A stretch of 19,735 nt of DNA from Cyanobacteriota bacterium (GCA_027482985.1 JAIXVO010000241.1:1-19735); one strand, 5' to 3'. Shown: positions 1 to 7,473, numbered from the stretch's first letter. The notes: generated from the sequence alone by a model not told the origin. Translations and numbers: made by a program.

Positions 1-584
1 GCCGTCCAATCCAAATCAAAGTCTGCGTGGGCGGGTTGGTGGGTAGTGACATACACATAGTCAAAATGTTGCCGCAAGGTCGCCATTACCCAGGGGCGCG
101 TGGGGCGGCAACCCGTGCCCGATACGGCTTGATTGGGATTCTCCGGATCTTCGGGAATGGAATGAATCGCTAACTCATCACCAGGCGTGACACAGGTTTC
201 TAGCAAGAACAACTCACGGCAACAGGGAGCCAGCGATCGCAAGACCTGTTCGGGATTTTGCAAATGATAGAGGGTGCCATAGCAAAACACCACATCGAAC
301 TTACCCAGGTAGGCCAGATCGGTGGCGGTTTCGAGATCCAGGACTTCGGTCCGACGATGGGGAAACTGCGATCGCACCTGATCCACATTCTCCTGCCGCC
401 CATCCGTAAACAGCACTGAGCCGCGGCGGGCTTCAAAAAAACCAGTGAGCCGCCCCACACCGCCGCCCACCTCTAAGACCCGCTTGCCGATTAAATCCAG
501 CCCCAACGAGGCCAGATGGTGTAACCGCGCGGTATTGATGCTATCGGCTCCCTGACTGAAGAAGACCTGAAATTGCTCGGTCAT
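1..584 (-). CDS. Class I SAM-dependent methyltransferase (partial, C-terminus beyond window)
   Basis: The reading frame opens at an ATG at 584 and stays open to the left edge, giving 194 codons without a stop, so the C-terminus is missing. Residues 36-44 read VLEVGGGVG, the glycine-rich SAM-binding motif I of class I methyltransferases. An acidic residue follows at the end of the next strand (FTDG, about residue 61), and a DVVFCYGTLYHL segment matches the post-motif of the Methyltransf_11/23 type. A Shine-Dalgarno-like AGGGGG overlaps the TAG of the upstream wzt-like gene and the spacer is only 6 bases, so the two are very likely co-transcribed and translationally coupled. The acceptor cannot be read from sequence. 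Given the exporter upstream, a sugar or glycan end group is a reasonable inference, but a methyltransferase acting on another small molecule is possible. Confidence 0.85.
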   Translation of the reverse strand, partial: MTEQFQVFFSQGADSINTARLHHLASLGLDLIGKRVLEVGGGVGRLTGFFEARRGSVLFTDGRQENVDQVRSQFPHRRTEVLDLETATDLAYLGKFDVVFCYGTLYHLQNPEQVLRSLAPCCRELFLLETCVTPGDELAIHSIPEDPENPNQAVSGTGCRPTRPWVMATLRQHFDYVYVTTHQPAHADFDLDWT

Positions 585-590
585 TACCCC

Positions 591-1904
591 CTAATGCTCC
601 CCCACAGACTCAATTTCCCAGTGCAGAATGGGATGCACGGCTTCCTGTCCGAACCACTCCTGCTGATAAGCCTCAGCCACAACGACGCGAAATTCCACCA
701 GTTTCTCCGACCAAAAATGATGCGTCATCACGGCCCAACTGACAGGGTCAATTTCGCGTAAGCCAATCGCTGAAATGAAGTAGGTTCCTGGTTTAAGCAG
801 CGGTGCGGGGATGGCAATATAGGCGCGATGCTGCCCGACTGCCACCATTGCTCCCTGCAATGGCACCCAATTAATACTGACTGGCTCCAGCACAATCAGA
901 CCTTGTTCATTCGTCAGGTACACCCCAATCACCAAACTTTCAATGGGGGCAGTCACCGTGTAATCCAGCCCAATATAAAAAGATTGATCAAAGGGAATTT
1001 CAGCGGTAACTTGTTTCTCCTGGTTGGCAATGAAGATACGCGTTCCGAGTACTTGACTCAGACTTGCAGGTGGCGGAATCAAGCCTTCTCCCAGGGGGAC
1101 AGGAGTCTCATCGGCAGCCTCGGTTGCTGGCGGAGAGAGGAGTCGTTCGGATAACTCAGGATCTTCCTCAATTCGGAAGTTGGCGATGTAGGCATCAATC
1201 ACTTCATCAGCCTGCCCCAGCATCCGGACTTTGCCATGATCTAACCAGACGGCTCGCTGACAGGATTTACGAATGAAGTCTAAATCGTGAGACACCAGTA
1301 AAACGGTGGAATGGGCGTGCCAAAAGCGCTCAATGCGTTGCTTACACTTGTTACGAAAACTTTCGTCCCCGACTGATAACACCTCATCCAAAATCAAAAT
1401 ATCGGGTTGCACTTCGGTGGCGATCGCGAAGCCTAACCGCGCCACCATGCCTGATGATAGCGCCTTCACGGGGACAGCACTATATTCTTCCAACTCCGCA
1501 AATTCGAGAATTTCTGGAGTGCGCGATCGCATTTCCATTTCTCTAAAACCTAACATCACCCCATACAGAATGATGTTGTCAGCCACCGAAATTTCGGGGT
1601 CAAACCCGGCTCCTAACTCAATTAGAGGCGCAATATTACCCCGCACTCGCACCTGCCCAGAACTGGGTTCCAAAATGCTGCAAATCACTTTTAGCAAGGT
1701 TGATTTACCGGAACCATTGGCTCCCACAATGCCAAACTTTTCCCCGGCTTCAATGCCCAACTCAATTTGATCCAGCACCAACCGTCTAGCAGGCTTACGG
1801 TACTTGCCCTCGATCCAGGAGAGCAAGGTTTTTTTCAAGTTATAAGAGAACTCCTCCTGGGTGCGCCGCAACAGCGAGACCCGATCCAGACGAATAACTT
1901 CCAT
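591..1904 (-). CDS. wzt: Polysaccharide/O-antigen ABC exporter, ATP-binding protein (Wzt-like)
   Basis: A 437-residue ABC ATPase that would power export of a lipid-linked polysaccharide across the inner membrane. Visible motifs are Walker A GANGSGKST (61-69), the signature LSSGM (149-153), Walker B ending ILDEVLSVGD (171-180) and the H-loop histidine in SHD (about 206). The wording ELGAGFDPE and DEVLSVGDESF is typical of the Wzt/TagH/RfbE group rather than of importers. The ATPase core ends near residue 245. The remaining ~190 residues form an extension containing a beta-rich region (about 285-430), as in Wzt proteins whose C-terminal domain binds the finished glycan. The start codon directly abuts the stop of the permease gene (TAGATG), so coupling is expected. 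The gene symbol is by family and the exact glycan is unknown. Confidence 0.9.
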   Translation of the reverse strand: MEVIRLDRVSLLRRTQEEFSYNLKKTLLSWIEGKYRKPARRLVLDQIELGIEAGEKFGIVGANGSGKSTLLKVICSILEPSSGQVRVRGNIAPLIELGAGFDPEISVADNIILYGVMLGFREMEMRSRTPEILEFAELEEYSAVPVKALSSGMVARLGFAIATEVQPDILILDEVLSVGDESFRNKCKQRIERFWHAHSTVLLVSHDLDFIRKSCQRAVWLDHGKVRMLGQADEVIDAYIANFRIEEDPELSERLLSPPATEAADETPVPLGEGLIPPPASLSQVLGTRIFIANQEKQVTAEIPFDQSFYIGLDYTVTAPIESLVIGVYLTNEQGLIVLEPVSINWVPLQGAMVAVGQHRAYIAIPAPLLKPGTYFISAIGLREIDPVSWAVMTHHFWSEKLVEFRVVVAEAYQQEWFGQEAVHPILHWEIESVGEH

Positions 1905-2711
1905 CTACAGCAAGTCCATAAATAGCGATCGCCATGAACGAAAACACAGCCAACCAATCCCCAGCATCATCATCCCACTCAAGAGCGATCCAGCTAATAA
2001 ACTGAGACTGGGCAACGTCCCCAATACGGCAATCTGGCGGACGCTGGAAATCACGGGAAACAGCGGATTTAAGGCTAGAATCGGCTTCAGTTGCGGCGGC
2101 ACAATTTCTTCTGGATAAAAAATGGGACTGCTAATCCACAACACAAATACCAGCAGTTCATAAAAGTAGGGCAAGTCCCGAAAGAAAACATATAAACTAC
2201 TGGTGAGAAAGGCAATTCCCGCACAAACCAGCAGCAAGGAAACCACCGGAACGATTAACACCAATACATGGAGCGGGTTTTTAGAGGTAATTAGCGTGAC
2301 CAGCACCAGGAGTGGCATCGAACCAATCAAAAATTGCACAAAATTGGCAATAATTACCGAAGCCGGAAAAATGCTGGTGGGCAACCGGACTTTATTCAGC
2401 AATCCCCCATTCGCCACAATGCTAGTCAGGGCTTGAGTCGTCGCTGCCGAAAAAAAGTTGATTACGATCAACCCAGTGAACGCCGCTAAAACATACTTTG
2501 CCAGAGAGTTGTCATAATAAGAGGCAAACGTCCGCCCAAAAATGGCAGCATATAGCACTGTCATAATCAGCGGGTTCAACAAAGACCAGTAAGGGCCCAA
2601 AAAGGATCCCCGATACCGCACCTTCAGGTTGCGCCGCACTAGGACGCGGAGCAGATCCCAGTAGCGCTGAGCGGAGGAAAAAGATGACCTGAATGGACTG
2701 GAAATTGCCAT
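1905..2711 (-). CDS. wzm: Polysaccharide/O-antigen ABC exporter, permease (Wzm-like, ABC-2 family)
   Basis: A 268-residue integral membrane protein with about six hydrophobic spans (roughly 43-60, 72-92, 117-138, 148-172, 182-198 and 236-258). The N-terminal stretch LVRRNLKVRYRGSFLGPYW (24-42) with a following LLNPL is the amphipathic interface-helix signature of ABC-2 polysaccharide exporters, and FFRDL (176-180), SPIFYP and NPLFP are further family hallmarks. It should form the channel half of the transporter with the ATPase encoded immediately downstream. I see no good Shine-Dalgarno sequence before the ATG and no convincing promoter. The length is normal for Wzm/RfbD-type permeases (about 260-275 residues). 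Confidence 0.9.
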   Translation of the reverse strand: MAISSPFRSSFSSAQRYWDLLRVLVRRNLKVRYRGSFLGPYWSLLNPLIMTVLYAAIFGRTFASYYDNSLAKYVLAAFTGLIVINFFSAATTQALTSIVANGGLLNKVRLPTSIFPASVIIANFVQFLIGSMPLLVLVTLITSKNPLHVLVLIVPVVSLLLVCAGIAFLTSSLYVFFRDLPYFYELLVFVLWISSPIFYPEEIVPPQLKPILALNPLFPVISSVRQIAVLGTLPSLSLLAGSLLSGMMMLGIGWLCFRSWRSLFMDLL

Positions 2712-3055
2712 ACGTTACAGCGCAATCGGCAGAATGGGATAACAGCTAAATCGGCACTATGGCTTATTGCTGATCTAGGATCTCCGGTAATGGGGGCATT
2801 GTCAACAATCGCCAACCTTACCCGCTTCGCGATCGCGATCGCGGTTTCAGGAAAAAGCTCAAAACTCAATACTAAACGCCATGATGATGCGGAACTACAG
2901 GGTGATGTAGCAGGAGTTTGACATGCGACCATAGCCATAGTGACGGCTCAAACATGGTGCTGCCGCAGGCCAAGTCCGCACCAAAATTTCAGGTTGAGCA
3001 ACCGCAACTCAAACCAATTTAAAGTTGTCCTGCCTTCATTCCGCCTGCGCGAAAC
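2712..3055. other. Intergenic region between the exporter operon and the HHL1-like gene
   Basis: This spacer separates the 3' end of the HHL1-like gene from the start of the permease gene, both on the minus strand. It holds two overlapping HIP1 octamers (2829-2842, sharing two bases) and no reading frame with recognisable content. The promoter of the exporter operon should be here, but I could not pick out a -35/-10 pair that I trust. Confidence 0.5.
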
Positions 3056-3487
3056 TCAAACTTTTTTCCGAAATAACCCGGATAGCCCCTGCTGCACTTG
3101 CCCGACTAGATTCTGGATGGCATTGCCAGGCATGGCAGACGGCGGCACCGCCAACTGAATTGGTTCATCAGGAAATTCCTTCAAGCGATAGCCGTATTCC
3201 AAATTGTTCTGGCTCTTGCGGAGCACCGGAAACAGGCGAAACGCGCCTTGCAATAATTCCGCTTCCTGCTGATAAATCGCCCGACTGATTTGGTTACTCC
3301 GGTTCACCGCCAGCGACCCAATCGGGAACCAGCTCTTCTTATCCTTCACTCGCACAAAAACGTTAAACTCCGGCATCCCATCCGCCTTCATCTGGTCGTA
3401 CTGCTTCGACGCTGCAGCCCGTTTTTCAGTATTTTTAGATGTTTTTTTGGCTTGTTTGGGTTGCCCAAAACCACTTGAAGAGGCCAT
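3056..3487 (-). CDS. HHL1-like cyanobacterial conserved protein
   Basis: A 143-residue soluble protein with a basic, low-complexity N-terminus (Lys/Ala/Ser rich, residues 10-27) followed by a conserved-looking core: QYDQMKADGMPEFNVFVR, a KSWFPIGSLAV segment, then LLQGAFRLFPVL and YGYRLKEFPDEPIQLA. From memory this matches the cyanobacterial family related to plant HHL1, a thylakoid-associated factor that protects photosystem II under high light. No signal peptide or membrane span is visible, unlike the plastid protein, which has a membrane segment. The C-terminus is short, amphipathic and basic (ending FRKKV). It is divergent from psb32, another photosystem II maintenance gene, across a 116-base spacer, which fits a shared theme. 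The family assignment is by recognition only and should be checked with a profile search. Confidence 0.7.
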   Translation of the reverse strand: MASSSGFGQPKQAKKTSKNTEKRAAASKQYDQMKADGMPEFNVFVRVKDKKSWFPIGSLAVNRSNQISRAIYQQEAELLQGAFRLFPVLRKSQNNLEYGYRLKEFPDEPIQLAVPPSAMPGNAIQNLVGQVQQGLSGLFRKKV

Positions 3488-3559
3488 AGGAGTATCCAGA
3501 TTTGAGAAGATTTATTAATAAAAGTTTACACTACTCTCAGGTCGTTGGCGATCGCGAAA

Positions 3560-3588
3560 TTGCACAACCCCAGGGATCAACGTAATAT
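3560..3588 (+). promoter_or_regulatory. Possible promoter for psb32 (weak)
   Basis: TTGCAC at 3560-3565 and TAATAT at 3583-3588 are separated by 17 bases, a plausible sigma-70-type arrangement in the divergent spacer. The match is only partial (3/6 and 4/6). Transcription would begin near 3595, which would favour the ATG at 3622 as the psb32 start over the upstream TTG. Confidence 0.3.
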
Positions 3589-3603
3589 TTGTGAGGAATA
3601 AGT

Positions 3604-4344
3604 TTGCAAAAAGTGACTTCTATGAGAAAGCTCCTCCAAACCGCATCATCCTGGATGCACCCGTTATCTCGCTGGGTGCTTTCCATCCTGCTCTGTGGCT
3701 GCCTGAGCCAATGGGCGATCGCGCCTGCTCATGCCACCAGTCTGTACGAAATGCCACCCCTGGACGAAGAAACCTGGGTCGTGGACAAAGCCGAAGTGAT
3801 CAGCCGCAGTAACGAAGGGAAACTCAGCACCCTGTTTGCGGATCTGGCGCAGAAGACGGGCTATGAGGTGCGCGTAGTCACGATTCACCGCCTGGACTAC
3901 GAAGAAACCGCCCAGGGCTTTACCGATAAGTTGTTTCAGCGCTGGTTCCCAGAGCCGGAAGACCAAGCCAATCAGGTGTTACTGGTGCTGGATAATGTCA
4001 CCAACAACACGGGGATTCGCACTGGCGAGAAGGTGAAAGCGGCGATGTCAGACGCGATCGCGACCAGTGTAGCCCAGGAAAATGTGTTGATTCCCCTGAA
4101 GGAAGGTAATAAGTACAATCTGGCGGTGCTAGGAGCGAGCGATCGCCTAGTGGCTGTCCTCTCTGGTAACCCCGATCCGGGTGCACCCCAGTTGAAAGAT
4201 GATGTCATGGTGGAAGGTACCTTTGCCACTAAGGAAGACACCCAGAAAAGTAATGCCACCGTTTGGGTGATCGGCTTCCTGATTGCCGCCACGGTCATCC
4301 CAATGGCAACGTATTATTTTTATCAATACATGGGTTCGCGCTAA
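3604..4344 (+). CDS. psb32: Psb32-like TPM-domain thylakoid/periplasmic protein
   Basis: A protein of 246 residues (240 from the ATG at 3622) with an export signal (basic start, hydrophobic stretch WVLSILLCGCLSQWAIA, cleavage site PAHA before TSLY), a TPM domain (about residues 50-180) and a C-terminal membrane anchor (about 218-240, IGFLIAATVIPMATYYF). Hallmarks of Psb32/TLP18.3 are WVVDKAEVISRSNEGKL, TGYEVRVVTIHRLDY and LFQRWFPEPEDQANQVLLVLD. Relatives protect photosystem II from photodamage and speed its repair. Start choice: TTG at 3604 has a well-spaced GAGGA (3593-3597), while ATG at 3622 has no Shine-Dalgarno but gives a more usual n-region. I report the longer form. Divergent from the HHL1-like gene. 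Confidence 0.88.
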   Translation: MQKVTSMRKLLQTASSWMHPLSRWVLSILLCGCLSQWAIAPAHATSLYEMPPLDEETWVVDKAEVISRSNEGKLSTLFADLAQKTGYEVRVVTIHRLDYEETAQGFTDKLFQRWFPEPEDQANQVLLVLDNVTNNTGIRTGEKVKAAMSDAIATSVAQENVLIPLKEGNKYNLAVLGASDRLVAVLSGNPDPGAPQLKDDVMVEGTFATKEDTQKSNATVWVIGFLIAATVIPMATYYFYQYMGSR

Positions 4345-4397
4345 GCCTGGCGATCGCCCCATATTTTTGATGGATTGATTCATCTTGTCCCCTGCCA

Positions 4398-4422
4398 CCT
4401 AGTGTGAGTAGGGATTTTTTTT
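4398..4422 (+). terminator. Possible weak terminator after psb32
   Basis: A short CCTA/TAGG stem (4398-4401 with 4409-4412) is followed by G-A and a run of eight T (4415-4422), 53 bases after the psb32 stop. The T run fits an intrinsic terminator but the stem has only four pairs, so this is tentative. Confidence 0.3.
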
Positions 4423-4651
4423 ACCTGAAGTTCCCTGATCTGGTGTTCTATCACTAAGTAGCAGATCAGTAGGATGCTCGTATTAGCCAGATTCCTGCAC
4501 TTAACAAAGTCTTCCACTCGATGTATCGCAGCGAACCTGGTTCCACTTTGCTGCGACTGTAGACTGATTAGGGCATAGAGTTAAACACATTACCGCTATT
4601 ACTTTTAATCGATTCAAAGAGAAGAGCCTGATTGATTGAGAAATCTTCTTT

Positions 4652-4729
4652 GTAGGTTGGGTTGAACAGCGTGAAATCCAACACTGGCCTGGGTTTTGCC
4701 AGGTTTCACTGTTGCCAACCCAATCTACG
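4652..4729. repeat. Palindromic interspersed repeat (GTAGGTTGGGTTG type)
   Basis: An imperfect palindrome of 78 bases. GTAGGTTGGGTTG (4652-4664) pairs with CAACCCAATCTAC (4716-4728), 12 of 13. Inside, AACAG-CG-TGAAA (4665-4676) pairs with TTTCACTGTT (4704-4713) with a two-base bulge, and CCTGG/CCAGG (4688-4692/4699-4703) forms an apical stem. Sequences with these ends and a core rich in GAAACCCAACA-like words are common dispersed elements in filamentous cyanobacteria (recognised from memory). The structure itself is seen directly. Confidence 0.8.
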
Positions 4730-5025
4730 CAAGCATCGGACTTTCGAGGGTTCTGTCAGTCAATCAGAACAAATATCCCTGACTCCTTCGGGCAGTCGGA
4801 GTTGCGCGGGACTGTTGGGTCGGATGCCATCTCGGTTTTGCAAGTTTTTCAGTCCAGTAAACAGGCTAAACAAAGTATTCCCAGAAGTAGATCTGAAGGT
4901 ATTCGCAGAAATGGCATTAATGAGATGAGTAAGATCTCAGAGTCGGCGACTTGAATAACAGATTTCACTTTTAAAGTTTGAATATTGAGGACTAAGTAGG
5001 AAGGCTCAATTAAATATGAGGCTGT

Positions 5026-5092
5026 CGTGGGTTGGGTTTTGTATCTTGATCCAATGTCCGCATAGGTTACGCTACCGCTAACCCATCCTACG
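5026..5092. repeat. Palindromic interspersed repeat (GTAGGATGGGTTAGCGGTAGCG type)
   Basis: The ends CGTGGGTTGGGTT (5026-5038) and AACCCATCCTACG (5080-5092) are inverted copies matching 11 of 13. Read on the minus strand, the element begins CGTAGGATGGGTTAGCGGTA and continues with GCGTAACC, a widespread cyanobacterial dispersed repeat in my recollection. The left end resembles that of the repeat at 4652-4729 (GGTTGGGTT), so the two may be related. Confidence 0.7.
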
Positions 5093-5253
5093 TTTAAATC
5101 AGCCCTCTTACTTACCGCTTTGGTGCAATCTCAGTCTCAGATCGTATCTCTACAAAAAGACGGCTGATTATCTTTCATTAAGTCAGCTTCATTTTTTTAG
5201 TATCAACAGGGAAGCGACATTGGGCATTAACATACCTGACACGCCAAAATAGC

Positions 5254-5353
5254 TGCCCTCATCCCCTCACCCCTGCTCCCAGAGCGGGAGCAGGGGAACT
5301 AATCCAATCTTTCTCCCCTCGCCCATTTTGGGAGAGGGGGCGGGGGTGAGGGC
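5254..5353. repeat. Two-hairpin REP-like element (CCCTCATCCCC ... GGGTGAGGG)
   Basis: Two adjacent hairpins lie inside an outer stem. Hairpin 1 is an 11-base perfect stem, CCCCTGCTCCC (5270-5280) with GGGAGCAGGGG (5286-5296), loop AGAGC. Hairpin 2 is CCCCTCGCCC (5315-5324) with GGGAGAGGGG (5330-5339), one mismatch, loop ATTTT. The outer arms CCCTCACCC (5264-5272) and GGGTGAGGG (5344-5352) are also perfectly complementary, competing with hairpin 1 for three bases. The layout and wording match a very common dispersed palindrome of filamentous cyanobacteria. It ends 21 bases from the murE stop codon and could also act as a murE transcription end. Confidence 0.85.
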
Positions 5354-5374
5354 GGTTTTGGTGCGTGAAGTATA

Positions 5375-6958
5375 TTAGTGCCTTCTCTTTTGCTTCTGCC
5401 TCCTGCCTCCCCTCCCTCCCTCTCCCTCCCATTCCTCCCATTCCTCCCATTCCTCCCACGCCCTCCGCCCCAACGCCTCCCGCGCCTGTTCGCGATCGTC
5501 GAAGTGAATTTTTTCGGTGCCGAGAATTTGGTAGTCTTCGTGGCCTTTACCAGCAATGAGAACGCCGTCACCGGGTTGGGCGGCAGCGATCGCGGCGTGG
5601 ATGGCAGCGGCGCGATCGCCATCGACGAAGGGGTGGACGGTGGCGGGAATGCCTGCCAGGATGTCGTCCAAAATCCGCTGGGGGTCTTCGGTGCGGGGAT
5701 TGTCGGAGGTGACGTAGACGACATCAGCAAGGGTGGCGGCAATCCGACCCATTTGCGGACGTTTGGTGCGATCGCGATCGCCGCCACACCCAAACACACA
5801 AATCATTTGCCCAGAGATGAACGGACGGGCGGCTTTCAGCAAATTCTCTAAACTGTCGGGCGTGTGGGCATAATCCACAATCACGCTAATGTCTTGCGTC
5901 GGTGAGACTTTCACCTGTTCCATCCGCCCCGGTACGCCGTTAAAGTTCGGCAAGGCGGCGACAATAGTGGCTAAATCTACGCCCAGGCTGAGAGCGGCTC
6001 CGACGGCAGCGAGTAAATTCGCCAGATTAAATTGCCCCACTAACGGCGACACAAAAGCGGCCTCTCCCATTGGCGTGTGGAGGGTGCCCTGAACACTGGT
6101 TGCGCCGTAGATTAAATCCCCCGTCCACAGGTCTGCGGTGTCGTCCTGGGTGCTGTAGGTCCAGACGCGATCGCTGGGCAGGGAACTCGCTAACCGCTGA
6201 CCGTAGGGATCATCCAAGTTGATGATGGCGCGGCCTTGCAAATAATCGGGATTAAATAAGAGTGCTTTCGCGGCGAAATAATCTTCCATATCGCGGTGAA
6301 AGTCGAGGTGATCTTGGGTCAGGTTGGTAAACACGCTGACGGCAAACTGACAGCCTAACACCCGCCCCTGAGCCAGCGCATGGGAACTCACTTCCATCAC
6401 GCCATACTCACACCCAGCCGCGATCGCCGCTGCAAACTGGCGCTGCAACTCCACCGCAAACGGCGTGGTGTGGATGGCGGTCTGCTGGAATCCCGGCCAG
6501 CGCGTATAGAGCGTGCCCAGCAGCGCCGTCGGTTTGTTCACTGCGTCCAGTAAATACTCAATTAAATGGGTGGTCGTCGTTTTGCCATTCGTCCCAGTCA
6601 CGCCCACCAGTTGCAAATGGCGTGTCGGCTGACCATAAAAGGTTGTCGCTAAGTGCGCACAGGCGATCGCCAGATTGTCCGCCGCAATCAGTAATGGCAT
6701 GGGTGATTGACTGGCAAGTTGCGTCTGCGCTTTCGCCAGAGCCGCCGGAGACACCACCGCCGCGATCGCCCCTGCCGCGATCGCCCCCAGCCAAAACTCG
6801 CCCCCATCCACCCGCGTTCCCGGCATCCCTATAAACACATCCCCCGGTTGACACGCCAACGAATTCGTAGACAGTCCTTTGACCTCCTGATCCAACGCCG
6901 GATGCTCCGACCATTGCGCCAAATCCGCGATCGCAGCCAGTAACTCTCTCAGTTTCAT
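5375..6958 (-). CDS. murE: UDP-N-acetylmuramoyl-tripeptide synthetase MurE (meso-DAP type)
   Basis: A cytoplasmic ligase adding the third residue, here probably meso-diaminopimelate, to UDP-MurNAc-L-Ala-D-Glu in peptidoglycan synthesis. ATP-binding GTNGKTTTTH (122-131) is intact. The lysine that is carbamylated in the family is K231 (FAAAKALLF), followed by the central VDYAHTPDSL (361-370) and the CGGDRDRTKRP segment (391-401). DNPR (419-422) is the motif that selects meso-DAP over lysine. GKGHEDYQ (470-477) and HFDDRE (485-490) close the normal protein. The family usually ends near here, about 490-510 residues. This one has an odd 28-residue tail (500-527) with three Trp-Glu-Glu units and then Gly/Arg/Lys-rich sequence, encoded by a 9-base tandem repeat. 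It follows the glutaredoxin-like gene after 27 bases, so probably the same transcript. Confidence 0.95.
   Translation of the reverse strand: MKLRELLAAIADLAQWSEHPALDQEVKGLSTNSLACQPGDVFIGMPGTRVDGGEFWLGAIAAGAIAAVVSPAALAKAQTQLASQSPMPLLIAADNLAIACAHLATTFYGQPTRHLQLVGVTGTNGKTTTTHLIEYLLDAVNKPTALLGTLYTRWPGFQQTAIHTTPFAVELQRQFAAAIAAGCEYGVMEVSSHALAQGRVLGCQFAVSVFTNLTQDHLDFHRDMEDYFAAKALLFNPDYLQGRAIINLDDPYGQRLASSLPSDRVWTYSTQDDTADLWTGDLIYGATSVQGTLHTPMGEAAFVSPLVGQFNLANLLAAVGAALSLGVDLATIVAALPNFNGVPGRMEQVKVSPTQDISVIVDYAHTPDSLENLLKAARPFISGQMICVFGCGGDRDRTKRPQMGRIAATLADVVYVTSDNPRTEDPQRILDDILAGIPATVHPFVDGDRAAAIHAAIAAAQPGDGVLIAGKGHEDYQILGTEKIHFDDREQAREALGRRAWEEWEEWEEWEGEGGRGGRRQKQKRRH
5426..5458. repeat. 9-base tandem repeat (CTCCCATTC x3.7) in murE 3' end
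   Basis: Three perfect copies of CTCCCATTC (5426-5434, 5435-5443, 5444-5452) plus CTCCCA (5453-5458). On the coding strand each unit encodes Trp-Glu-Glu. It lies in a longer pyrimidine-rich tract (about 5380-5465 on the plus strand), which is prone to slippage. Confidence 0.9.
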
Positions 6959-6985
6959 GTCAGCGTCTCCTCACAAATGCACCTC

Positions 6986-7333
6986 TTATTGTGCGGGATC
7001 AGACCAATATTTCTGTAACATCTGCTCCACCTGCGCGATCGATGCCCTCGGCGACACCCTCGGCAACCGCACCCAATGCCCCGCCTCCCCCGCCTCCTGA
7101 CTCCTCCCTCCGTTCGGCTGAGCGCTCCCGTCGAAGCCTAACTCCTCCCCTTCTTTCCCTTCCTCTCCCATCATCACCACCGGAATCTCATACTGAAACT
7201 GCTGAAACCAATCCTCCCGCGTCGTAATATCGCGAATTTCCAGCGCGATCGGGACACTCTGAACCTGGCGCAGTTTTTCCTCCAGTCCTTCACAGAGATG
7301 ACAGCCCGGTTTGCTGTAGAGAATGAGTCGCAT
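6986..7333 (-). CDS. Glutaredoxin-like family protein with repeat-derived insert
   Basis: A 115-residue small thioredoxin-fold protein. It opens MRLILYSKPGCHLC, a beta strand leading to the redox motif C11-H-L-C14, and continues with LEIRDITTREDWFQQFQYEIPVV, which contains the cis-proline region (IPV, 50-52) of glutaredoxin-like/DUF836 proteins. The C-terminus LPRVSPRASIAQVEQML also fits the family. Between residues 56 and 86 sits a Gly/Glu-rich stretch that I would expect to be only about ten residues long in relatives. Residues 65-75 are encoded by a dispersed DNA repeat (7110-7138), flanked by purine-rich microsatellite-like sequence. The insert lies in a surface loop position, so the fold may tolerate it. 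The substrate is unknown. Upstream of murE by 27 bases and divergent from cysH. Confidence 0.85.
   Translation of the reverse strand: MRLILYSKPGCHLCEGLEEKLRQVQSVPIALEIRDITTREDWFQQFQYEIPVVMMGEEGKEGEELGFDGSAQPNGGRSQEAGEAGHWVRLPRVSPRASIAQVEQMLQKYWSDPAQ
7110..7138 (-). repeat. Dispersed repeat copy inside the glutaredoxin-like gene
   Basis: Read on the minus strand it begins GGCTTCGAC and ends GAGCGCTCAGCCGAACGG. Over 29 bases it matches 9171-9199 on the plus strand at 27 positions; the two differences are adjacent. It keeps the host frame open and encodes residues 65-75 of the protein. Confidence 0.85.
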
Positions 7334-7473
7334 AGATGCCGCAACCGTGAGATGTTGAGAATTTCTCCACCCTACACCGGATCTCGCCCGACTTCTCGCC
7401 GGACTTCATATTGTGCGTCCCCGCATTTCGGTATGGTAGTGAGGAGATGATTGGAGCTTTCTCGAAGTCAACA

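Larger units (their letters stand above)
4345..5374. other. 1 kb gene-free stretch with three repeat elements
   Basis: Between psb32 and the 3' end of murE I see no convincing protein gene. Open frames of about 80-90 codons near 4662-4954 start within or next to a palindromic repeat and show no protein-like character. Besides the three repeats listed separately, there is an 8-base perfect inverted repeat, CTGATCTG (4435-4442) with CAGATCAG (4462-4469), and a 7-base one, TCGCAGC (4526-4532) with GCTGCGA (4550-4556). No tRNA-like T-arm motif was found. Confidence 0.55.

Noticed and set aside
4349..4358. GGCGATCGCC as terminator stem after psb32
   Set aside because: It is a HIP1 site with no loop; a self-complementary word without a loop cannot form a stable hairpin.
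4662..4954. Two overlapping open frames of 80-88 codons on the plus strand
   Set aside because: They begin in or beside a palindromic repeat and have no hydrophobic core pattern, domain wording or ribosome site.
5426..5458. CRISPR-like or direct repeat array
   Set aside because: The units are 9 bases with no spacers; it is a coding microsatellite.
5299..5851. Long frames of about 160 codons on both strands around the murE 3' end
   Set aside because: They overlap the intact MurE frame and read through low-complexity pyrimidine-rich DNA.
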